64,000 nucleotides of DNA from Flammeovirgaceae bacterium SG7u.111 (GCA_034044135.1 CP139021.1:2619635-2683634); one strand, 5' to 3'. Counted from the stretch's first letter, positions 27,385-37,366 are shown. Translations and numbers: made by a program. The notes: a model not told the origin generated them from the sequence alone.

Positions 27385-29151
27385 GTGAATCAAAAATCTA
27401 TAGCAGTCCTTCCTTTTAAAAATATAAGTTCAGATGTTGAAAATGAATACTTTGCCGATGGAATGACTGAAGAGTTGATCAATGCGATTAGTAAAATAGA
27501 CGGCCTAAAAGTAACGGCAAGAACATCTTCTTTTGCCTACAAAAACAAACAAGTAGATGTGAGGCATGTCGGAAATGATTTAGGTGTTTCTATGGTGCTT
27601 GAGGGAAGTGTGCGAAAAGCCAAAGACTCGGTACGTATTGGTGCTCAGCTTATTCGGACAGACAATGGTTTTCATATTTGGTCTGAAAGTTTTGACCGTA
27701 AGCTTGAAAATATATTTGAACTTCAAGATGAAATAAGCTTACTCATAGCCGATAAAATTCGAGAAAACTTTGGGCATATTGAGATTGAGGAGCATTTGGT
27801 TCAATCCCAAACTAAAAACATCGAGGCCTACCAGCTATACCTAAAAGGAAGGTTTTATCAGCTCAATTGGAAACTGGAAGATTTTCCCAGAGCCATAGAG
27901 CTTTATAAGCAAAGCATTCAGCTAGACTCCAGTTACTACCAGCCATATTTTGGGATAGTCCAATGCCTTGGAATTCTTGCTTCATGGACTTTTATAGACA
28001 AAAAACAAGCAGCTGTAGATGCTGAGAAATATCTTGCCCAAGGAATGGCGATTAAAGCTAATAGCCCCGAAGGTGCACTTGCACTAGCAACCCATAGTTT
28101 TTGGGTAAATTGGGATGTGCAAGCGGGGTTGTCCCATCTGAAAAAAGCATTAGGGTTCTCGCCCAACGATACCGAAGCCCTTGAAGCAACTGCCGAATGT
28201 TATACCGCAATTGGAGAATTTGAGAAAGCACTTTTGCATATAAACAAAGGGCTTGAGTACAATCCATTGTCGGCTAACCATTGCTATACTAAGGGGAATG
28301 TATATTACTTGGACGGGCAACTGGATAAGGCTATTTTCTGGATGGATAAATCCCTTGATATTGACCCCCAGTGGGATTTGGCACTTCAAATAAAAGCTTG
28401 TTGTTTTGTCCTTACCAAAGACAAAACTTCCCTTGTAGAATTAACCGACCACTATCCCACGCTTCCAAACAAAAAAGATTTCATCTTGCTGTATGAGGTG
28501 ATTAACGAGTATAAAGAAGTCAAGGAAGACGATTTTTCCAAAGACCATACAGGTTATTTACCTTGGGAAATTTATGTCCCTCTGTACTTAGGCGATACGC
28601 AAAAAGCCATAGAAGCACTTAAATTTGGTATTGCCAATCGTTTGGGTCAATACATCAACTTTTTGAACGATCCGTTTCTGATTCCTCTGAGGGAGATTCC
28701 TGCTTACCAGCACTTGGCAAGCAAAACTTTTATTGGTAAAGAAACCCATCTGCCTCTTACTAAGAAGTTAGCCAAAGAACCGCCTGTTTTATCAGCTTCA
28801 GAATTAGAAGTATTTAAAGTCGCCTTATTGGAGGTAATGGAGGAAAAACAGCCCTATTTGAGCCCTGAGCTTAGCTTAAGGTCACTTGCCGAAACAATCC
28901 AACTCCACCCTAATAAGCTTTCAAGGTTGTTGAATGAAGAAATTGGCAAGAACTTTAACGATTTTATCAACGATTATCGTTTGAAAGCTTTTCAAGCAAA
29001 AGCGATAAACCCCACTAATAACCACCTCACCTTATTAGGGCTTGCGTTCGAAAGCGGCTTTAACTCAAAATCAGTTTTCAATGATTTTTTTAAGAAAACA
29101 ACTGGGCTGACCCCAAAAGCTTGGGTAAAAGAAAACAGGAAAAAATATTGA
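27385..29151 (+). CDS. TolB-N/TPR/AraC fusion regulator
   Basis: 588 residues from a GTG start. Residues ~1-125 match the TolB N-terminal (FlgO-like) domain: SIAVLPFKNISSDVENEYFA, DGMTEELINAISKIDGLKV, VLEGSVRKAKDSVRIGAQL. Residues ~145-440 are TPR helices (AIELYKQSIQLDSSYYQPY, ALLHINKGLEYNPLSA). The C-terminal ~105 residues are an AraC HTH (LRSLAETIQLHPNKLSRLLNE, FESGFNSKSVFNDFFK, TGLTPKAW). No signal peptide or membrane helix is seen, so this is probably a cytoplasmic one-component regulator. The outer-membrane-type and SDR genes downstream on the same strand are candidate targets. Confidence 0.88.
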   Translation: MNQKSIAVLPFKNISSDVENEYFADGMTEELINAISKIDGLKVTARTSSFAYKNKQVDVRHVGNDLGVSMVLEGSVRKAKDSVRIGAQLIRTDNGFHIWSESFDRKLENIFELQDEISLLIADKIRENFGHIEIEEHLVQSQTKNIEAYQLYLKGRFYQLNWKLEDFPRAIELYKQSIQLDSSYYQPYFGIVQCLGILASWTFIDKKQAAVDAEKYLAQGMAIKANSPEGALALATHSFWVNWDVQAGLSHLKKALGFSPNDTEALEATAECYTAIGEFEKALLHINKGLEYNPLSANHCYTKGNVYYLDGQLDKAIFWMDKSLDIDPQWDLALQIKACCFVLTKDKTSLVELTDHYPTLPNKKDFILLYEVINEYKEVKEDDFSKDHTGYLPWEIYVPLYLGDTQKAIEALKFGIANRLGQYINFLNDPFLIPLREIPAYQHLASKTFIGKETHLPLTKKLAKEPPVLSASELEVFKVALLEVMEEKQPYLSPELSLRSLAETIQLHPNKLSRLLNEEIGKNFNDFINDYRLKAFQAKAINPTNNHLTLLGLAFESGFNSKSVFNDFFKKTTGLTPKAWVKENRKKY

Positions 29152-29173
29152 TCCTCCCTAATGCCATGCTTCT

Positions 29174-29201
29174 AAAAGTCCTGAATTATCAGGACTTTTT
29201 T
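29174..29201 (+). terminator. Intrinsic terminator
   Basis: An 11-bp perfect stem (29174-29184 with 29189-29199), loop ATTA, running into a T-tract. It follows the AraC-fusion gene by about 20 bases. Confidence 0.85.
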
Positions 29202-29318
29202 TGTGCCCCCATTTAAAAAGTACGAAAATCCACCAAAACGTCCCAATGAATAATTCAAGACGATTGGGAGAGCCTAACCTGCCAATTTTGAACTATCAAT
29301 CATTTAAAACTTTAAAAC

Positions 29319-29879
29319 ATGAAACAATTCGTAATTTCAATTGCATTGCTTTTACTTTCTTTGAACACCATAGCCCAAAGTGAGTCCCCAATCAGAAAAG
29401 GGTTTACCATTGGCGCATCGGTAGGAGCAGGCGCGCTTCATTTCACCAAGGGAATAGAAACATCGGAAACACAAGGCGGCATTTCCTTGCCTAACCTGAA
29501 GATAGGGTGGTTTGTAAACGACAAGCTAGCCATTTACTTAAATACCCCTGGCCAGATTTATGAGCTAAACAACAAAGACCGAAGCTTTGAAGGATATATA
29601 CCTTCCGTTCAATACTGGGCTGCGGATAGGTGGTGGGTTACGGGAGGAGTTGGCGCTGCGCTAGACACACCGGCACTCTACGAAAAAAAGAGTGACTCGG
29701 ATGAGAAAAACAACTGGGGGAAAGGGGTGTTGCTGGGCACAGGCTACGAACTCAGGCAGCATAAAAAATGGGCGGTAGATTTACAAGCCCGGTTATATAT
29801 GGCTAGTGTAAAATTAGAAAATGGGCAAAGAAGAGAAGGCAGTTCTTTTACGCTAGGCCTCGGATTTACTTTCTTTTAA
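29319..29879 (+). CDS. Outer-membrane beta-barrel-like protein
   Basis: 186 residues with a signal peptide (VISIALLLLSLNTIAQ). The mature chain alternates hydrophobic and polar residues with aromatic belts, and ends in FTLGLGFTFF, the terminal aromatic strand typical of outer-membrane barrels. Its size suits an 8-strand barrel. It resembles general Bacteroidota porin-family beta-barrel proteins, with no specific function visible. The SDR gene starts 29 bases downstream and is probably co-transcribed. Confidence 0.75.
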   Translation: MKQFVISIALLLLSLNTIAQSESPIRKGFTIGASVGAGALHFTKGIETSETQGGISLPNLKIGWFVNDKLAIYLNTPGQIYELNNKDRSFEGYIPSVQYWAADRWWVTGGVGAALDTPALYEKKSDSDEKNNWGKGVLLGTGYELRQHKKWAVDLQARLYMASVKLENGQRREGSSFTLGLGFTFF

Positions 29880-29908
29880 AATTCTTTGGGTATCTTAAAC
29901 CAACACCT

Positions 29909-30781
29909 ATGAAAAATATACTCGTAGCCGGGTCCACTGGGTACCTAGGCAGTAACATTGTTAAAGAGCTATTAGCTAAGAATATCGGATTCAAAGCGAT
30001 TGCTCGAAACCAAAAGAAACTAGAACAGCTTGGTGTGCAAAAAGAGCAGATGATAATAGCAGAAGTTATCAAGCCGAGTTCTTTGGAAGGTTCGTGCAAA
30101 GGGATAGACGTAGTAATATCGACAGTTGGGATTACCAGGCAAAAAGACGGGCTCACTTATATGGACGTCGATTACCAAGCCAATATGAACTTGCTCAATG
30201 AAGCAAAAAAAGCCGGGGTCAAACTGTTTGTGTATGTGTCGGCAATCAACGGTGACAAAATGAGGCATCTTAAAATTATGGAAGCTAAGGAAAAGTTTGT
30301 GGATAAGCTAAAGGAGTCTGGGATGGATTATAGCATTATCCGACCCAATGGGTTCTTCTCCGACATGAAAGACTTTTTGGAGATGGCTAAAAAAGGAAAG
30401 GTCTATTTGTTTGGGCATGGAGAATTCAAGCTAAATCCTATTCACGGAATAGACTTGGCAGATTTTATCTTAGATACGATCGATGCAGGAGCTATTAATA
30501 GTGAACAACCTGTGGGTGGTCCTGATATTTTGACGCAAAATGAAATAGGCGAACTTTCTTTGCAAGCATGGAAAAGACCTGTAAAAATCATCCATTTACC
30601 AGATTGGGTTCGTAGGTTTCTTATCAAAGCAATGAGAAGTTTCACTTCATCTAAAACGTATGGTCCCATTGAGTTTTTTCTTACCATGATGGCCACGGAT
30701 AATATTGCTCCAAGGCATGGGACACGTAGGCTGAATTCCTATTTTAGTTGGGAAGTAGATAAGATAAATCGTGAAGCTTAA
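29909..30781 (+). CDS. NAD(P)-binding atypical SDR (NmrA-like)
   Basis: 290 residues. NILVAGSTGYLGSNIVKELL gives the GxxGxxG nucleotide-binding loop of atypical SDRs; VVISTVGITRQ, FVYVSAINGDK and YSIIRPNGFFSDMKDFL follow the NmrA/YwnB-like pattern. The YxxxK catalytic pair of classical SDRs is not evident, so it may be a redox sensor or a reductase of unknown substrate. It is likely the second gene of a unit with the preceding barrel protein. Confidence 0.85.
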   Translation: MKNILVAGSTGYLGSNIVKELLAKNIGFKAIARNQKKLEQLGVQKEQMIIAEVIKPSSLEGSCKGIDVVISTVGITRQKDGLTYMDVDYQANMNLLNEAKKAGVKLFVYVSAINGDKMRHLKIMEAKEKFVDKLKESGMDYSIIRPNGFFSDMKDFLEMAKKGKVYLFGHGEFKLNPIHGIDLADFILDTIDAGAINSEQPVGGPDILTQNEIGELSLQAWKRPVKIIHLPDWVRRFLIKAMRSFTSSKTYGPIEFFLTMMATDNIAPRHGTRRLNSYFSWEVDKINREA

Positions 30782-30802
30782 AGGGGCAGCTGGAAAACCA
30801 AT

Positions 30803-30837
30803 TAAACCACTCTGTTCTCAAAGTACAGAGTGGTTTA
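30803..30837 (+). terminator. Terminator hairpin after the SDR gene
   Basis: TAAACCACTCTGT (30803-30815) pairs exactly with 30825-30837 around a 9-base loop. Only a few T residues follow, so efficiency is uncertain. Confidence 0.7.
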
Positions 30838-30962
30838 GTTTAAAAAATGCATCTTCGGAAATCATACATCTTCATTCGTTAATCGAAAGTAAATTTTTTT
30901 TGTGGAAATTTTACGGATCACTATTAAAGGTAGTATTGGAAGAGGTGGTTTTTCAAAAGTTG

Positions 30963-31008
30963 AAAATATGCACCAAACAACTTGAACATATTGTTTGGTG
31001 CATATTTT
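30963..31008. repeat. Perfect 18-bp inverted repeat
   Basis: 30963-30980 (AAAATATGCACCAAACAA) pairs exactly with 30991-31008 around a 10-base loop. The ends are A-rich on one side and T-rich on the other, so it could terminate transcription from either direction. Confidence 0.75.
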
Positions 31009-31381
31009 GATTATTCCCAATATGATTAATAGGAGAGTTCAAATTTGTTCAATTGGACTTATCTGGGTATTAAGTCAAGTGGATACTTGTTGACAGTTGT
31101 ATATTCTTTTCATAAGAATAGGGTCTGTTTAGGAATTATTTTTTAAAATTACTCATCGCTTATTTCGACTTCCTAAGAATGTATTTATCAAAAAGCTTCT
31201 CACTTCTCTAAATATTTTAGTGAAGTAGAATCTGAATATTTAAACATTCCATTCTTGATTATACTAACCAAGCCCCAAATAGGTCATGTTTTTTGGTTTA
31301 GTTTCCCACAAATCAACGTTTTTTTTACGCTCTGGCTTATGGTGGGCTGATGTTATTCAATTTGATTATTAGACTTTTTTT

Positions 31382-34258
31382 ATGATTATGAAAAAAATTA
31401 TACTTGGAGCCTTACTGCTTCCACAAGTTTTACTTGCACAAATTAAATTAACGGATCACGTACAAAGAAACGATACTAGCTTTCCAATAGCTGATTCTAA
31501 AACTGCTTCAACAATTTATTACGATCCAACAGATTTTAAACTTATTGATAAAGTATCGCACTTGTTTGCTTCAGATATTGAATTGGTTTCAAGAAAGCAA
31601 CCACTTATTATTTCTACCGATAACAAATTAAAGGGCAACTTGATAATTGTGGGGACAATCGGAAAAAACCGATTGATCGATAAATTGATTGCCGAAAAAA
31701 AATTAAGTGTAGATAGTGTAAAAAATGAATGGGAACGCTTCACTATCCAAACCATAGACAAGCCGTTTAAGGGGGTACAAAAGGCATTGATAATAGCTGG
31801 TAGTGATAAACGAGGTGTTGCTTATGGAGTATTCACTCTTTCAGAATTGATGGGGGTCTCGCCGTGGAGTTATTGGGCGGATGTGCCAGTCAAAAAAAGC
31901 GAAGAGTTGTATATCGAAGACATTAGTTTTACCTCAAAAGCCCCTTCGGTAAAATACCGGGGAATTTTCCTTAATGACGAAGACTGGGGACTTCATCCGT
32001 GGGCAGCAAAAAATATTGATCCTGAAGTAGATGACATTGGTCCCAAGACTTATGAAAAGGTATTTGAGTTATTGCTACGCCTGAAAGGAAATATGGTAGC
32101 TCCGGCTATGCATGAATGCACAAAAGCTTTTTATACAGTACCCGGCAATATGGAAATGGCCGATGACTATGGGGTAATGGTTACAACTGCTCATTGCGAG
32201 CCACTTTTATATAATAATGCGAGTGAGTGGGATAGAAAAAAACAAGGAGAGTGGGATTATGTAAATAATAAAAAAGAGATTATAAAAGTACTTGATAACC
32301 GTGTAAAGCAAGCCTATAAGAATGATAATATTTACACAATTGCCCTGCGTGGGATGCACGATGAGGGAATGAAAGGAGGTTCAGATGAACAGAAATTTAA
32401 AACTCTGGACGAAGCAATTAAAGACCAAAGAGGTATTTTATCAAAATACATTGATAAACCGCTCAATGAAGTCCCCCAAATTTTTGTGCCTTACAAAGAA
32501 GTATTAGACATATATGAAAAAGGCCTAGAAGTACCAGAAGATATCACCCTTGTGTGGCCTGACGATAACTATGGTTACATCAAAAAACTGAGCAATAAAA
32601 CTGAGCAGAATAGGAATGGCGGTGCAGGTGTATATTATCATATCTCCTATTTAGGTTGGCCCAATGACTATTTATGGCTAAATACAACGCCACCGGCATT
32701 AATGTATGCCGAAATGCATAAAGCTTATTCATTAGGAGCCGATAGGTATTGGTTGTTAAATGTGGGAGATATCAAGCCTGGTGAAATGGGCATGCAACTT
32801 TTTCTTGATATGGCATGGGATTTCGATAAATTCAGCTTCGAAAACGTGAACCAATATCATGTTAAGCAACTATCATCAATTTTTGGGGAAGAATATGAAA
32901 AAGATATTTCATATATTCTGGATCGGTTCTATTATCATGGTTTTACACGCAAACCAGAATATATGACTTGGGACTGGCGATGGAATAGCCTCTTTCATGT
33001 TGAGGATGTGAAAGATACAGAATTTTCATTCATCCATTACAATGAAGCAGAAAACAGGTTGAGCGAATACGTAGAAATAGCTAAAAAAGCCGAATCCATT
33101 CTAAATGAGCTGCCAGAAGAGTTCAAAGCGTCGTTTTTCGAATTGGTTTATTATCCTGTGAAAGGAGCTTCACTGTACAATCACGAAATGTTGATTGGGC
33201 AAAAGAATAGGTGGTATGCCCGACAAAACAGGGCAATGACAAACTCATTGGCAGAAATGGTTCAGGCATATCACGACAGCCTTTCGGTCATTACCTCTCA
33301 ATACAACAGCTTGCAAGATGGGAAATGGGCTGGTATGATGACTGCCCCTGGTTTTCTGCCCCAGGTTCAATTATCGCCTACTCAATTACTGGATTTGCCT
33401 GAAGTTTCGGAAATGGCAGTTTTTGTGGAAGGGCAAGAGTCTGACACGGTACAGGGCGATTTGAAATTACCCGAATTTAATAGCTTTTTTAATGAAAGCC
33501 ACTTTTTTGAGATTTACAATAAAGGAAAGGTCTCATTCAAATGGAATGCATCTGCAACAGAACCGTGGATTAAATTGGATTCAAGCGAAGGTGAGGTTAA
33601 AATGCAAAGCCGGATCTATGTGACAATTGATTGGGGGCTAGTGCCTGCAGGCTCTCCCGCAAAAGGAGAAGTTATCGTTTCAGATGGAAGTAACGAAAAG
33701 CACATTCAGGTTATAGCTACTCGCACTACTGTTGAAGAAAACAATCTTTATATTGAAAATAAGGGAGTGATATCTATTAACCCGTCAGCGTTTCACAGAA
33801 AAACAGAAAAAGGAGATGTTCAATTTCAGGTAATCGATGGATTAGGATATGCCAATTCCTCATTACAACTTGGAAATGCAAAATACGACTCTGGAGAAGG
33901 TTCTTTTGTTGAATATGATTTCTATGTATCAAAAGCATGTAAGGCAACTATATATACCTATATGTTGCCCCTGTTTGCAAAAGACAAGGAACATGGCACT
34001 TCTTATGGGGTACAAGTTGACAATTTGGAATACAAAATTCAATCTAACGATGTAAAGGAGTACTCGAATGAATGGGGAGCAAATGTGCTTCGAAATGCTG
34101 CTATAAATAAAACCGAAGTAGCTATTGATGAGCCAGGGAAACATACGTTGAAGTTGTTTTCAGTAGATCCGGGTATGGTTGTTCAGAAAGTAGTGATCGA
34201 TTTGGGCGGATTGAAAGACTCTTACTCAGGGCCTGGCTATCAGCAGTTAGACAAATAG
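31382..34258 (+). CDS. Glycoside hydrolase family 115 (xylan alpha-1,2-glucuronidase)
   Basis: 958 residues, normal for GH115, with a signal peptide (KKIILGALLLPQVLLAQ). The start is ATG 31382 or 31388. Family signatures: KYRGIFLNDEDWGLHPWAAK, FELLLRLKGNMVAPAMHE, MVTTAHCEPLLYNNASEW, IALRGMHDEGMKGG, VWPDDNYGYIKKLS and GGAGVYYHISYLGWPNDYLW. The C-terminal ~270 residues fit the GH115 C-terminal domain. These enzymes remove (4-O-methyl)glucuronic acid from xylan in the periplasm or outside. No SusC/SusD pair accompanies it, so it is not part of a classical utilisation locus here. Confidence 0.93.
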   Translation: MIMKKIILGALLLPQVLLAQIKLTDHVQRNDTSFPIADSKTASTIYYDPTDFKLIDKVSHLFASDIELVSRKQPLIISTDNKLKGNLIIVGTIGKNRLIDKLIAEKKLSVDSVKNEWERFTIQTIDKPFKGVQKALIIAGSDKRGVAYGVFTLSELMGVSPWSYWADVPVKKSEELYIEDISFTSKAPSVKYRGIFLNDEDWGLHPWAAKNIDPEVDDIGPKTYEKVFELLLRLKGNMVAPAMHECTKAFYTVPGNMEMADDYGVMVTTAHCEPLLYNNASEWDRKKQGEWDYVNNKKEIIKVLDNRVKQAYKNDNIYTIALRGMHDEGMKGGSDEQKFKTLDEAIKDQRGILSKYIDKPLNEVPQIFVPYKEVLDIYEKGLEVPEDITLVWPDDNYGYIKKLSNKTEQNRNGGAGVYYHISYLGWPNDYLWLNTTPPALMYAEMHKAYSLGADRYWLLNVGDIKPGEMGMQLFLDMAWDFDKFSFENVNQYHVKQLSSIFGEEYEKDISYILDRFYYHGFTRKPEYMTWDWRWNSLFHVEDVKDTEFSFIHYNEAENRLSEYVEIAKKAESILNELPEEFKASFFELVYYPVKGASLYNHEMLIGQKNRWYARQNRAMTNSLAEMVQAYHDSLSVITSQYNSLQDGKWAGMMTAPGFLPQVQLSPTQLLDLPEVSEMAVFVEGQESDTVQGDLKLPEFNSFFNESHFFEIYNKGKVSFKWNASATEPWIKLDSSEGEVKMQSRIYVTIDWGLVPAGSPAKGEVIVSDGSNEKHIQVIATRTTVEENNLYIENKGVISINPSAFHRKTEKGDVQFQVIDGLGYANSSLQLGNAKYDSGEGSFVEYDFYVSKACKATIYTYMLPLFAKDKEHGTSYGVQVDNLEYKIQSNDVKEYSNEWGANVLRNAAINKTEVAIDEPGKHTLKLFSVDPGMVVQKVVIDLGGLKDSYSGPGYQQLDK

Positions 34259-34284
34259 ATTAAAAGACATGTAGTGGATAATAC

Positions 34285-34312
34285 AAAGCTCGCCAAATAG
34301 GTGGGCTTTTTT
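34285..34312 (+). terminator. Intrinsic terminator after GH115 gene
   Basis: AGCTCGCC (34287-34294) pairs, with one G-T pair, with GGTGGGCT (34300-34307), followed by six T. It closely resembles the terminator at 27259-27282. Confidence 0.75.
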
Positions 34313-34443
34313 CATATTGAGCCAGTTTGTAAACCAGCTTTTCTCCATTAACTTTAAGCAAATATAATGATGGGAACAAAGCTCCTATTGCTAGCTTTCC
34401 ATCATGAAAAGACAACCACAACTCTATTGAACTAAAATCACTT

Positions 34444-35928
34444 ATGAAAAAAACAATCCTTTTGCTCTTTGTGCTAAGTATTTCCTTTATGGCAAATGCG
34501 CAAAGTAGAACCATTCCCGTAGACACCACAGTGGTGACCAGCCATACCACCACCATCAACGGTGCAAAACTTTCTTACACTGCAACCACGGGCATGCAGC
34601 CTGTGTGGGACGAACTGGGGAAACCCGTTGCCACCCTTTTTTATACCTATTACAAGAAAACTGGTGCTGAAAATGCAAACCGTCCTTTGGTCATTTCCTT
34701 TAACGGCGGGCCGGGCTCGGCTTCTGCTTGGATGCATATTGCCTACACGGGCCCACAAGTCCTGAACATCGACGAGGAAGGCTATCCCGTGCAGCCCTAT
34801 GGCATGCAGGAGAACCCATATTCTATTTTGGATGTGGCGGATATTGTGTTTGTAAACCCCGTAAACACTGCCTATTCTAGGACGATCCCTACCACAGGAA
34901 AAGAAGTGGACAGAAAGAAGTTTTTTGGGGTAAATGCCGATATAAAATACTTGGCAGAATGGCTCAATACCTTTGTGACCCGACATGAACGATGGACTTC
35001 GCCCAAGTACCTGATAGGGGAGAGCTACGGCGGCACGCGGGTTTCGGGGTTGGCACTTGCCTTGCAAGAAAGCCAGTGGATGTACCTCAACGGGGTCATC
35101 TTGGTTTCCCCTGCCGATTACAAAGCCTTCGATTCCGATACGCCCATTTCTTCTTCTTTGAACTTTCCTTACTTTACCGCAGCGGCTTGGTACCACAAAA
35201 TGCTGCCCGACGAGCTACAGCAAAAGGATTTGCTAGAAATCTTGCCAGAGTCTGAAGAGTTTGCGCTGAATACGCTCATGCCTGCGCTGGCAAGAGGAGG
35301 CTCTTTAACTACTGAAGAGAAACAAGAAATAGCCAAGAAAATGGCGCATTATTCAGGGCTTTCTGAAAAGTCTATTTTGCAGAACAACTTAGATGTTTCC
35401 ACTAGGTTTTTCTGGAAAGACCTCTTGAGGGACAAAACAGGATATACCATTGGAAGGCTAGATTCACGGTATTTGGGCATAGACAAAATGGAAGCTGGAA
35501 CCAGACCCGATTACAGTGCCGAACTTACCTCTTGGCTGCACTCGTTCACCCCCGCTATCAACTATTACATCCGTGAGCACTTGAGGTTTAAGACCGACAT
35601 CAAATACAACCTTTTTGGTCCAGTACATCCTTGGGACGACTCGAACAACAACACCCGCGACCAGCTCAGAAAAGCCATGGCGGAAAATCCTTACCTAAAA
35701 GTAATGTTCCAAGTGGGCTATTACGATGGCGCTTGTACCTATTTCAATTCCAAATACACCATGTGGCAAATTGATCCGAGCGGGAAAATGAAAGATCGCT
35801 TCAGCTTCAAAGGTTACCGGAGCGGGCACATGATGTACCTCCGCAGCGAAGACCTCAAAACTGCCAACAACGATATTCGGGAGTTTATTAAAGCAAGCCT
35901 TGCCGGCGGGAAGCCTGCGAAGTATTAG
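34444..35928 (+). CDS. Serine carboxypeptidase family S10, secreted
   Basis: 494 residues with a signal peptide (TILLLFVLSISFMANAQ). ISFNGGPGSASAWMH is the S10 oxyanion/substrate motif, YLIGESYGGTRVSGLA carries the nucleophile Ser, and GYRSGHMMYLRSED supplies the C-terminal catalytic His; the Asp is likely in VGYYDGACTYFNS. All catalytic parts are present. S10 enzymes cleave C-terminal residues at acidic pH; in Bacteroidota they are exported. Single-gene unit with its own terminator. Confidence 0.93.
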   Translation: MKKTILLLFVLSISFMANAQSRTIPVDTTVVTSHTTTINGAKLSYTATTGMQPVWDELGKPVATLFYTYYKKTGAENANRPLVISFNGGPGSASAWMHIAYTGPQVLNIDEEGYPVQPYGMQENPYSILDVADIVFVNPVNTAYSRTIPTTGKEVDRKKFFGVNADIKYLAEWLNTFVTRHERWTSPKYLIGESYGGTRVSGLALALQESQWMYLNGVILVSPADYKAFDSDTPISSSLNFPYFTAAAWYHKMLPDELQQKDLLEILPESEEFALNTLMPALARGGSLTTEEKQEIAKKMAHYSGLSEKSILQNNLDVSTRFFWKDLLRDKTGYTIGRLDSRYLGIDKMEAGTRPDYSAELTSWLHSFTPAINYYIREHLRFKTDIKYNLFGPVHPWDDSNNNTRDQLRKAMAENPYLKVMFQVGYYDGACTYFNSKYTMWQIDPSGKMKDRFSFKGYRSGHMMYLRSEDLKTANNDIREFIKASLAGGKPAKY

Positions 35929-35943
35929 GGTTTGATAGCTGGA

Positions 35944-35978
35944 AGTAACGCCATTACTTTTTTAGTAATGGCGTTACT
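35944..35978. terminator. Terminator hairpin after the S10 gene
   Basis: AGTAACGCCATTACT (35944-35958) pairs exactly with 35964-35978 around a short T loop. Confidence 0.75.
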
Positions 35979-36000
35979 ATTTCCTACCTTTTATGTCATG

Positions 36001-36088
36001 CTCTTCTGAGAGTTAGCAAAGCGTTCTCTCAGAAGTTTTTTTAGGGCAAATCTCCCGATTTGCGAAACCCCGTTGGCAAGATGTAGCC
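36001..36088 (-). repeat. Dispersed two-hairpin repeat, copy A
   Basis: The reverse complement of this segment matches 45902-45987 along nearly all of its length. Each copy has two stems: CTTCTGAGAG (36003-36012) with 36026-36035, and GCAAATC (36046-36052) with 36057-36063. This is a REP/BIME-like element, present in inverted orientation about 10 kb apart. Confidence 0.8.
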
Positions 36089-36318
36089 TTTTCTGCCGCT
36101 CGGCTGTAGCCGAGTGGTAACTATTTCTGTAGCCTCTGGCTATCTTGGGTGAGGACGCCCGCGCATAGCACATATTCCTCACTCGGCTACAACCGAGCGA
36201 GATTCCCATCTCAACAGTCCCCCTCAACCTATAATCTAAGAAGCGTAAACCAGTGTAAAATAATGTAAATCGAGTCCAGAACTGTGGAAAAGGCTGCGCA
36301 ATCAGGTAGATTTGGAGA

Positions 36319-37230
36319 ATGGTCTCTAAGTATTATACAATCGGTTTAGGTGTTTTTGTTAGCTTTCTGCTTTTAGCCAGCTCAAGTGCCGCCCAAAACT
36401 ACCCATACAAAGGGCACATTGAGGTAGCCATGCGGATGATAGGGCACGAGGTTCTCCTCCATTCGGGGGATAGTACTTCTCGGGTCTTGCCTATTGAGCA
36501 AGAAGCGGGCAAATACAAGATCCAGTTCGAAAAGGAATTTGCCTTCAACCCCGAAGAGCTTGTAGCCATCATCGACCAAGTGGTTGTTCAAACAAAAATA
36601 GCAGATCATTACCTAGTAGAAGTAAAAGAATGTGGAACTGGTCAGGTTGTTTATAGCTACGAAATTGGAAATTCGAACCTTGCCAACCTAGTCCCTTGCC
36701 TAGGAAGGATTCAGTCCGTAGCTCATTATTCTATTTTAATCACAATTTTAACACCCAGCAAGTCAAGTGCAGCGCTGCAAACAGCTAGTCAATCTCTTCC
36801 CAATAACCTTGCTTCTAAGGAAGGCTCAATAACTCCTTTTAGTCTCGGTTTACTTGGTATCCCACTTATGTTCCTGATTGGGCTAGTTATTTATTTGCGA
36901 AAAAAGAGGAGGAATACCGAGAGTGACCCTCATTTGATTTCGATTGGTACATACCAGTTCGATAGTAGGAATATGGAGCTTGTAGTTGACGAGCAAAAAA
37001 TAGAGTTGACGGGGAAAGAAACAGCATTGCTTCAGCTATTGTACGGCAATGTAAATGCGACGATCCAACGAGAGGTGCTCTTGAAAGAGGTATGGGGAGA
37101 TGAAGGTGACTATGTGGGAAGAACCTTGGATGTGTATATATCGAAACTTCGGAAGAAGCTAGAGACCGATTCGAGAATCAAAATCGTGAATATCAGAGGT
37201 ATAGGCTATAAGCTTGTGATGGATGTATAA
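36319..37230 (+). CDS. Membrane-tethered OmpR-type winged-helix regulator with periplasmic N-terminus
   Basis: 303 residues. It starts with an exported-type signal sequence (IGLGVFVSFLLLASSSAAQ), then ~150 residues predicted outside the membrane, a membrane helix (LGLLGIPLMFLIGLVIYLRKKRR, about 175-195), and a cytoplasmic C-terminal OmpR/PhoB DNA-binding domain (LTGKETALLQLLYGNVNAT, LLKEVWGDEGDYVGRTLDVYISKLRKKL, IRGIGYKLV). There is no receiver domain. The order is opposite to ToxR, whose DNA-binding part is N-terminal. It probably links a periplasmic signal directly to transcription, with the following gene as partner or target. Confidence 0.82.
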   Translation: MVSKYYTIGLGVFVSFLLLASSSAAQNYPYKGHIEVAMRMIGHEVLLHSGDSTSRVLPIEQEAGKYKIQFEKEFAFNPEELVAIIDQVVVQTKIADHYLVEVKECGTGQVVYSYEIGNSNLANLVPCLGRIQSVAHYSILITILTPSKSSAALQTASQSLPNNLASKEGSITPFSLGLLGIPLMFLIGLVIYLRKKRRNTESDPHLISIGTYQFDSRNMELVVDEQKIELTGKETALLQLLYGNVNATIQREVLLKEVWGDEGDYVGRTLDVYISKLRKKLETDSRIKIVNIRGIGYKLVMDV

Positions 37231-37366
37231 TGCTGATAATTAGTATGATATATTGTATATGATGTTGTTTTACATTGCGTTTACATCATTTTACAGTCCA
37301 TTGTCTTGCTTCATATAGTTGGATGTTAGGTTTGCCTAAACCTATTTTCTACACAAAAAACTCATT

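Larger units (their letters stand above)
30782..31381. other. 600-base gap with two strong hairpins
   Basis: No real gene: the short frames seen here are produced by the palindromes. 30803-30837 is a terminator for the SDR gene and 30963-31008 is a perfect 18-bp inverted repeat. The rest is AT-rich leader sequence for the GH115 gene. Confidence 0.6.
35929..36318. other. Intergenic region built of hairpins
   Basis: It contains the S10 terminator (35944-35978), one copy of a dispersed two-hairpin element (36001-36088), and further palindromes such as CTCGGCT at 36099-36105 pairing with 36108-36114 and an imperfect relative at 36182-36197. No coding frame is supported. Confidence 0.65.

Noticed and set aside
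30771-31010. 79-codon frame after the SDR gene
   Set aside because: It reads through two perfect palindromes and has no protein-like composition.
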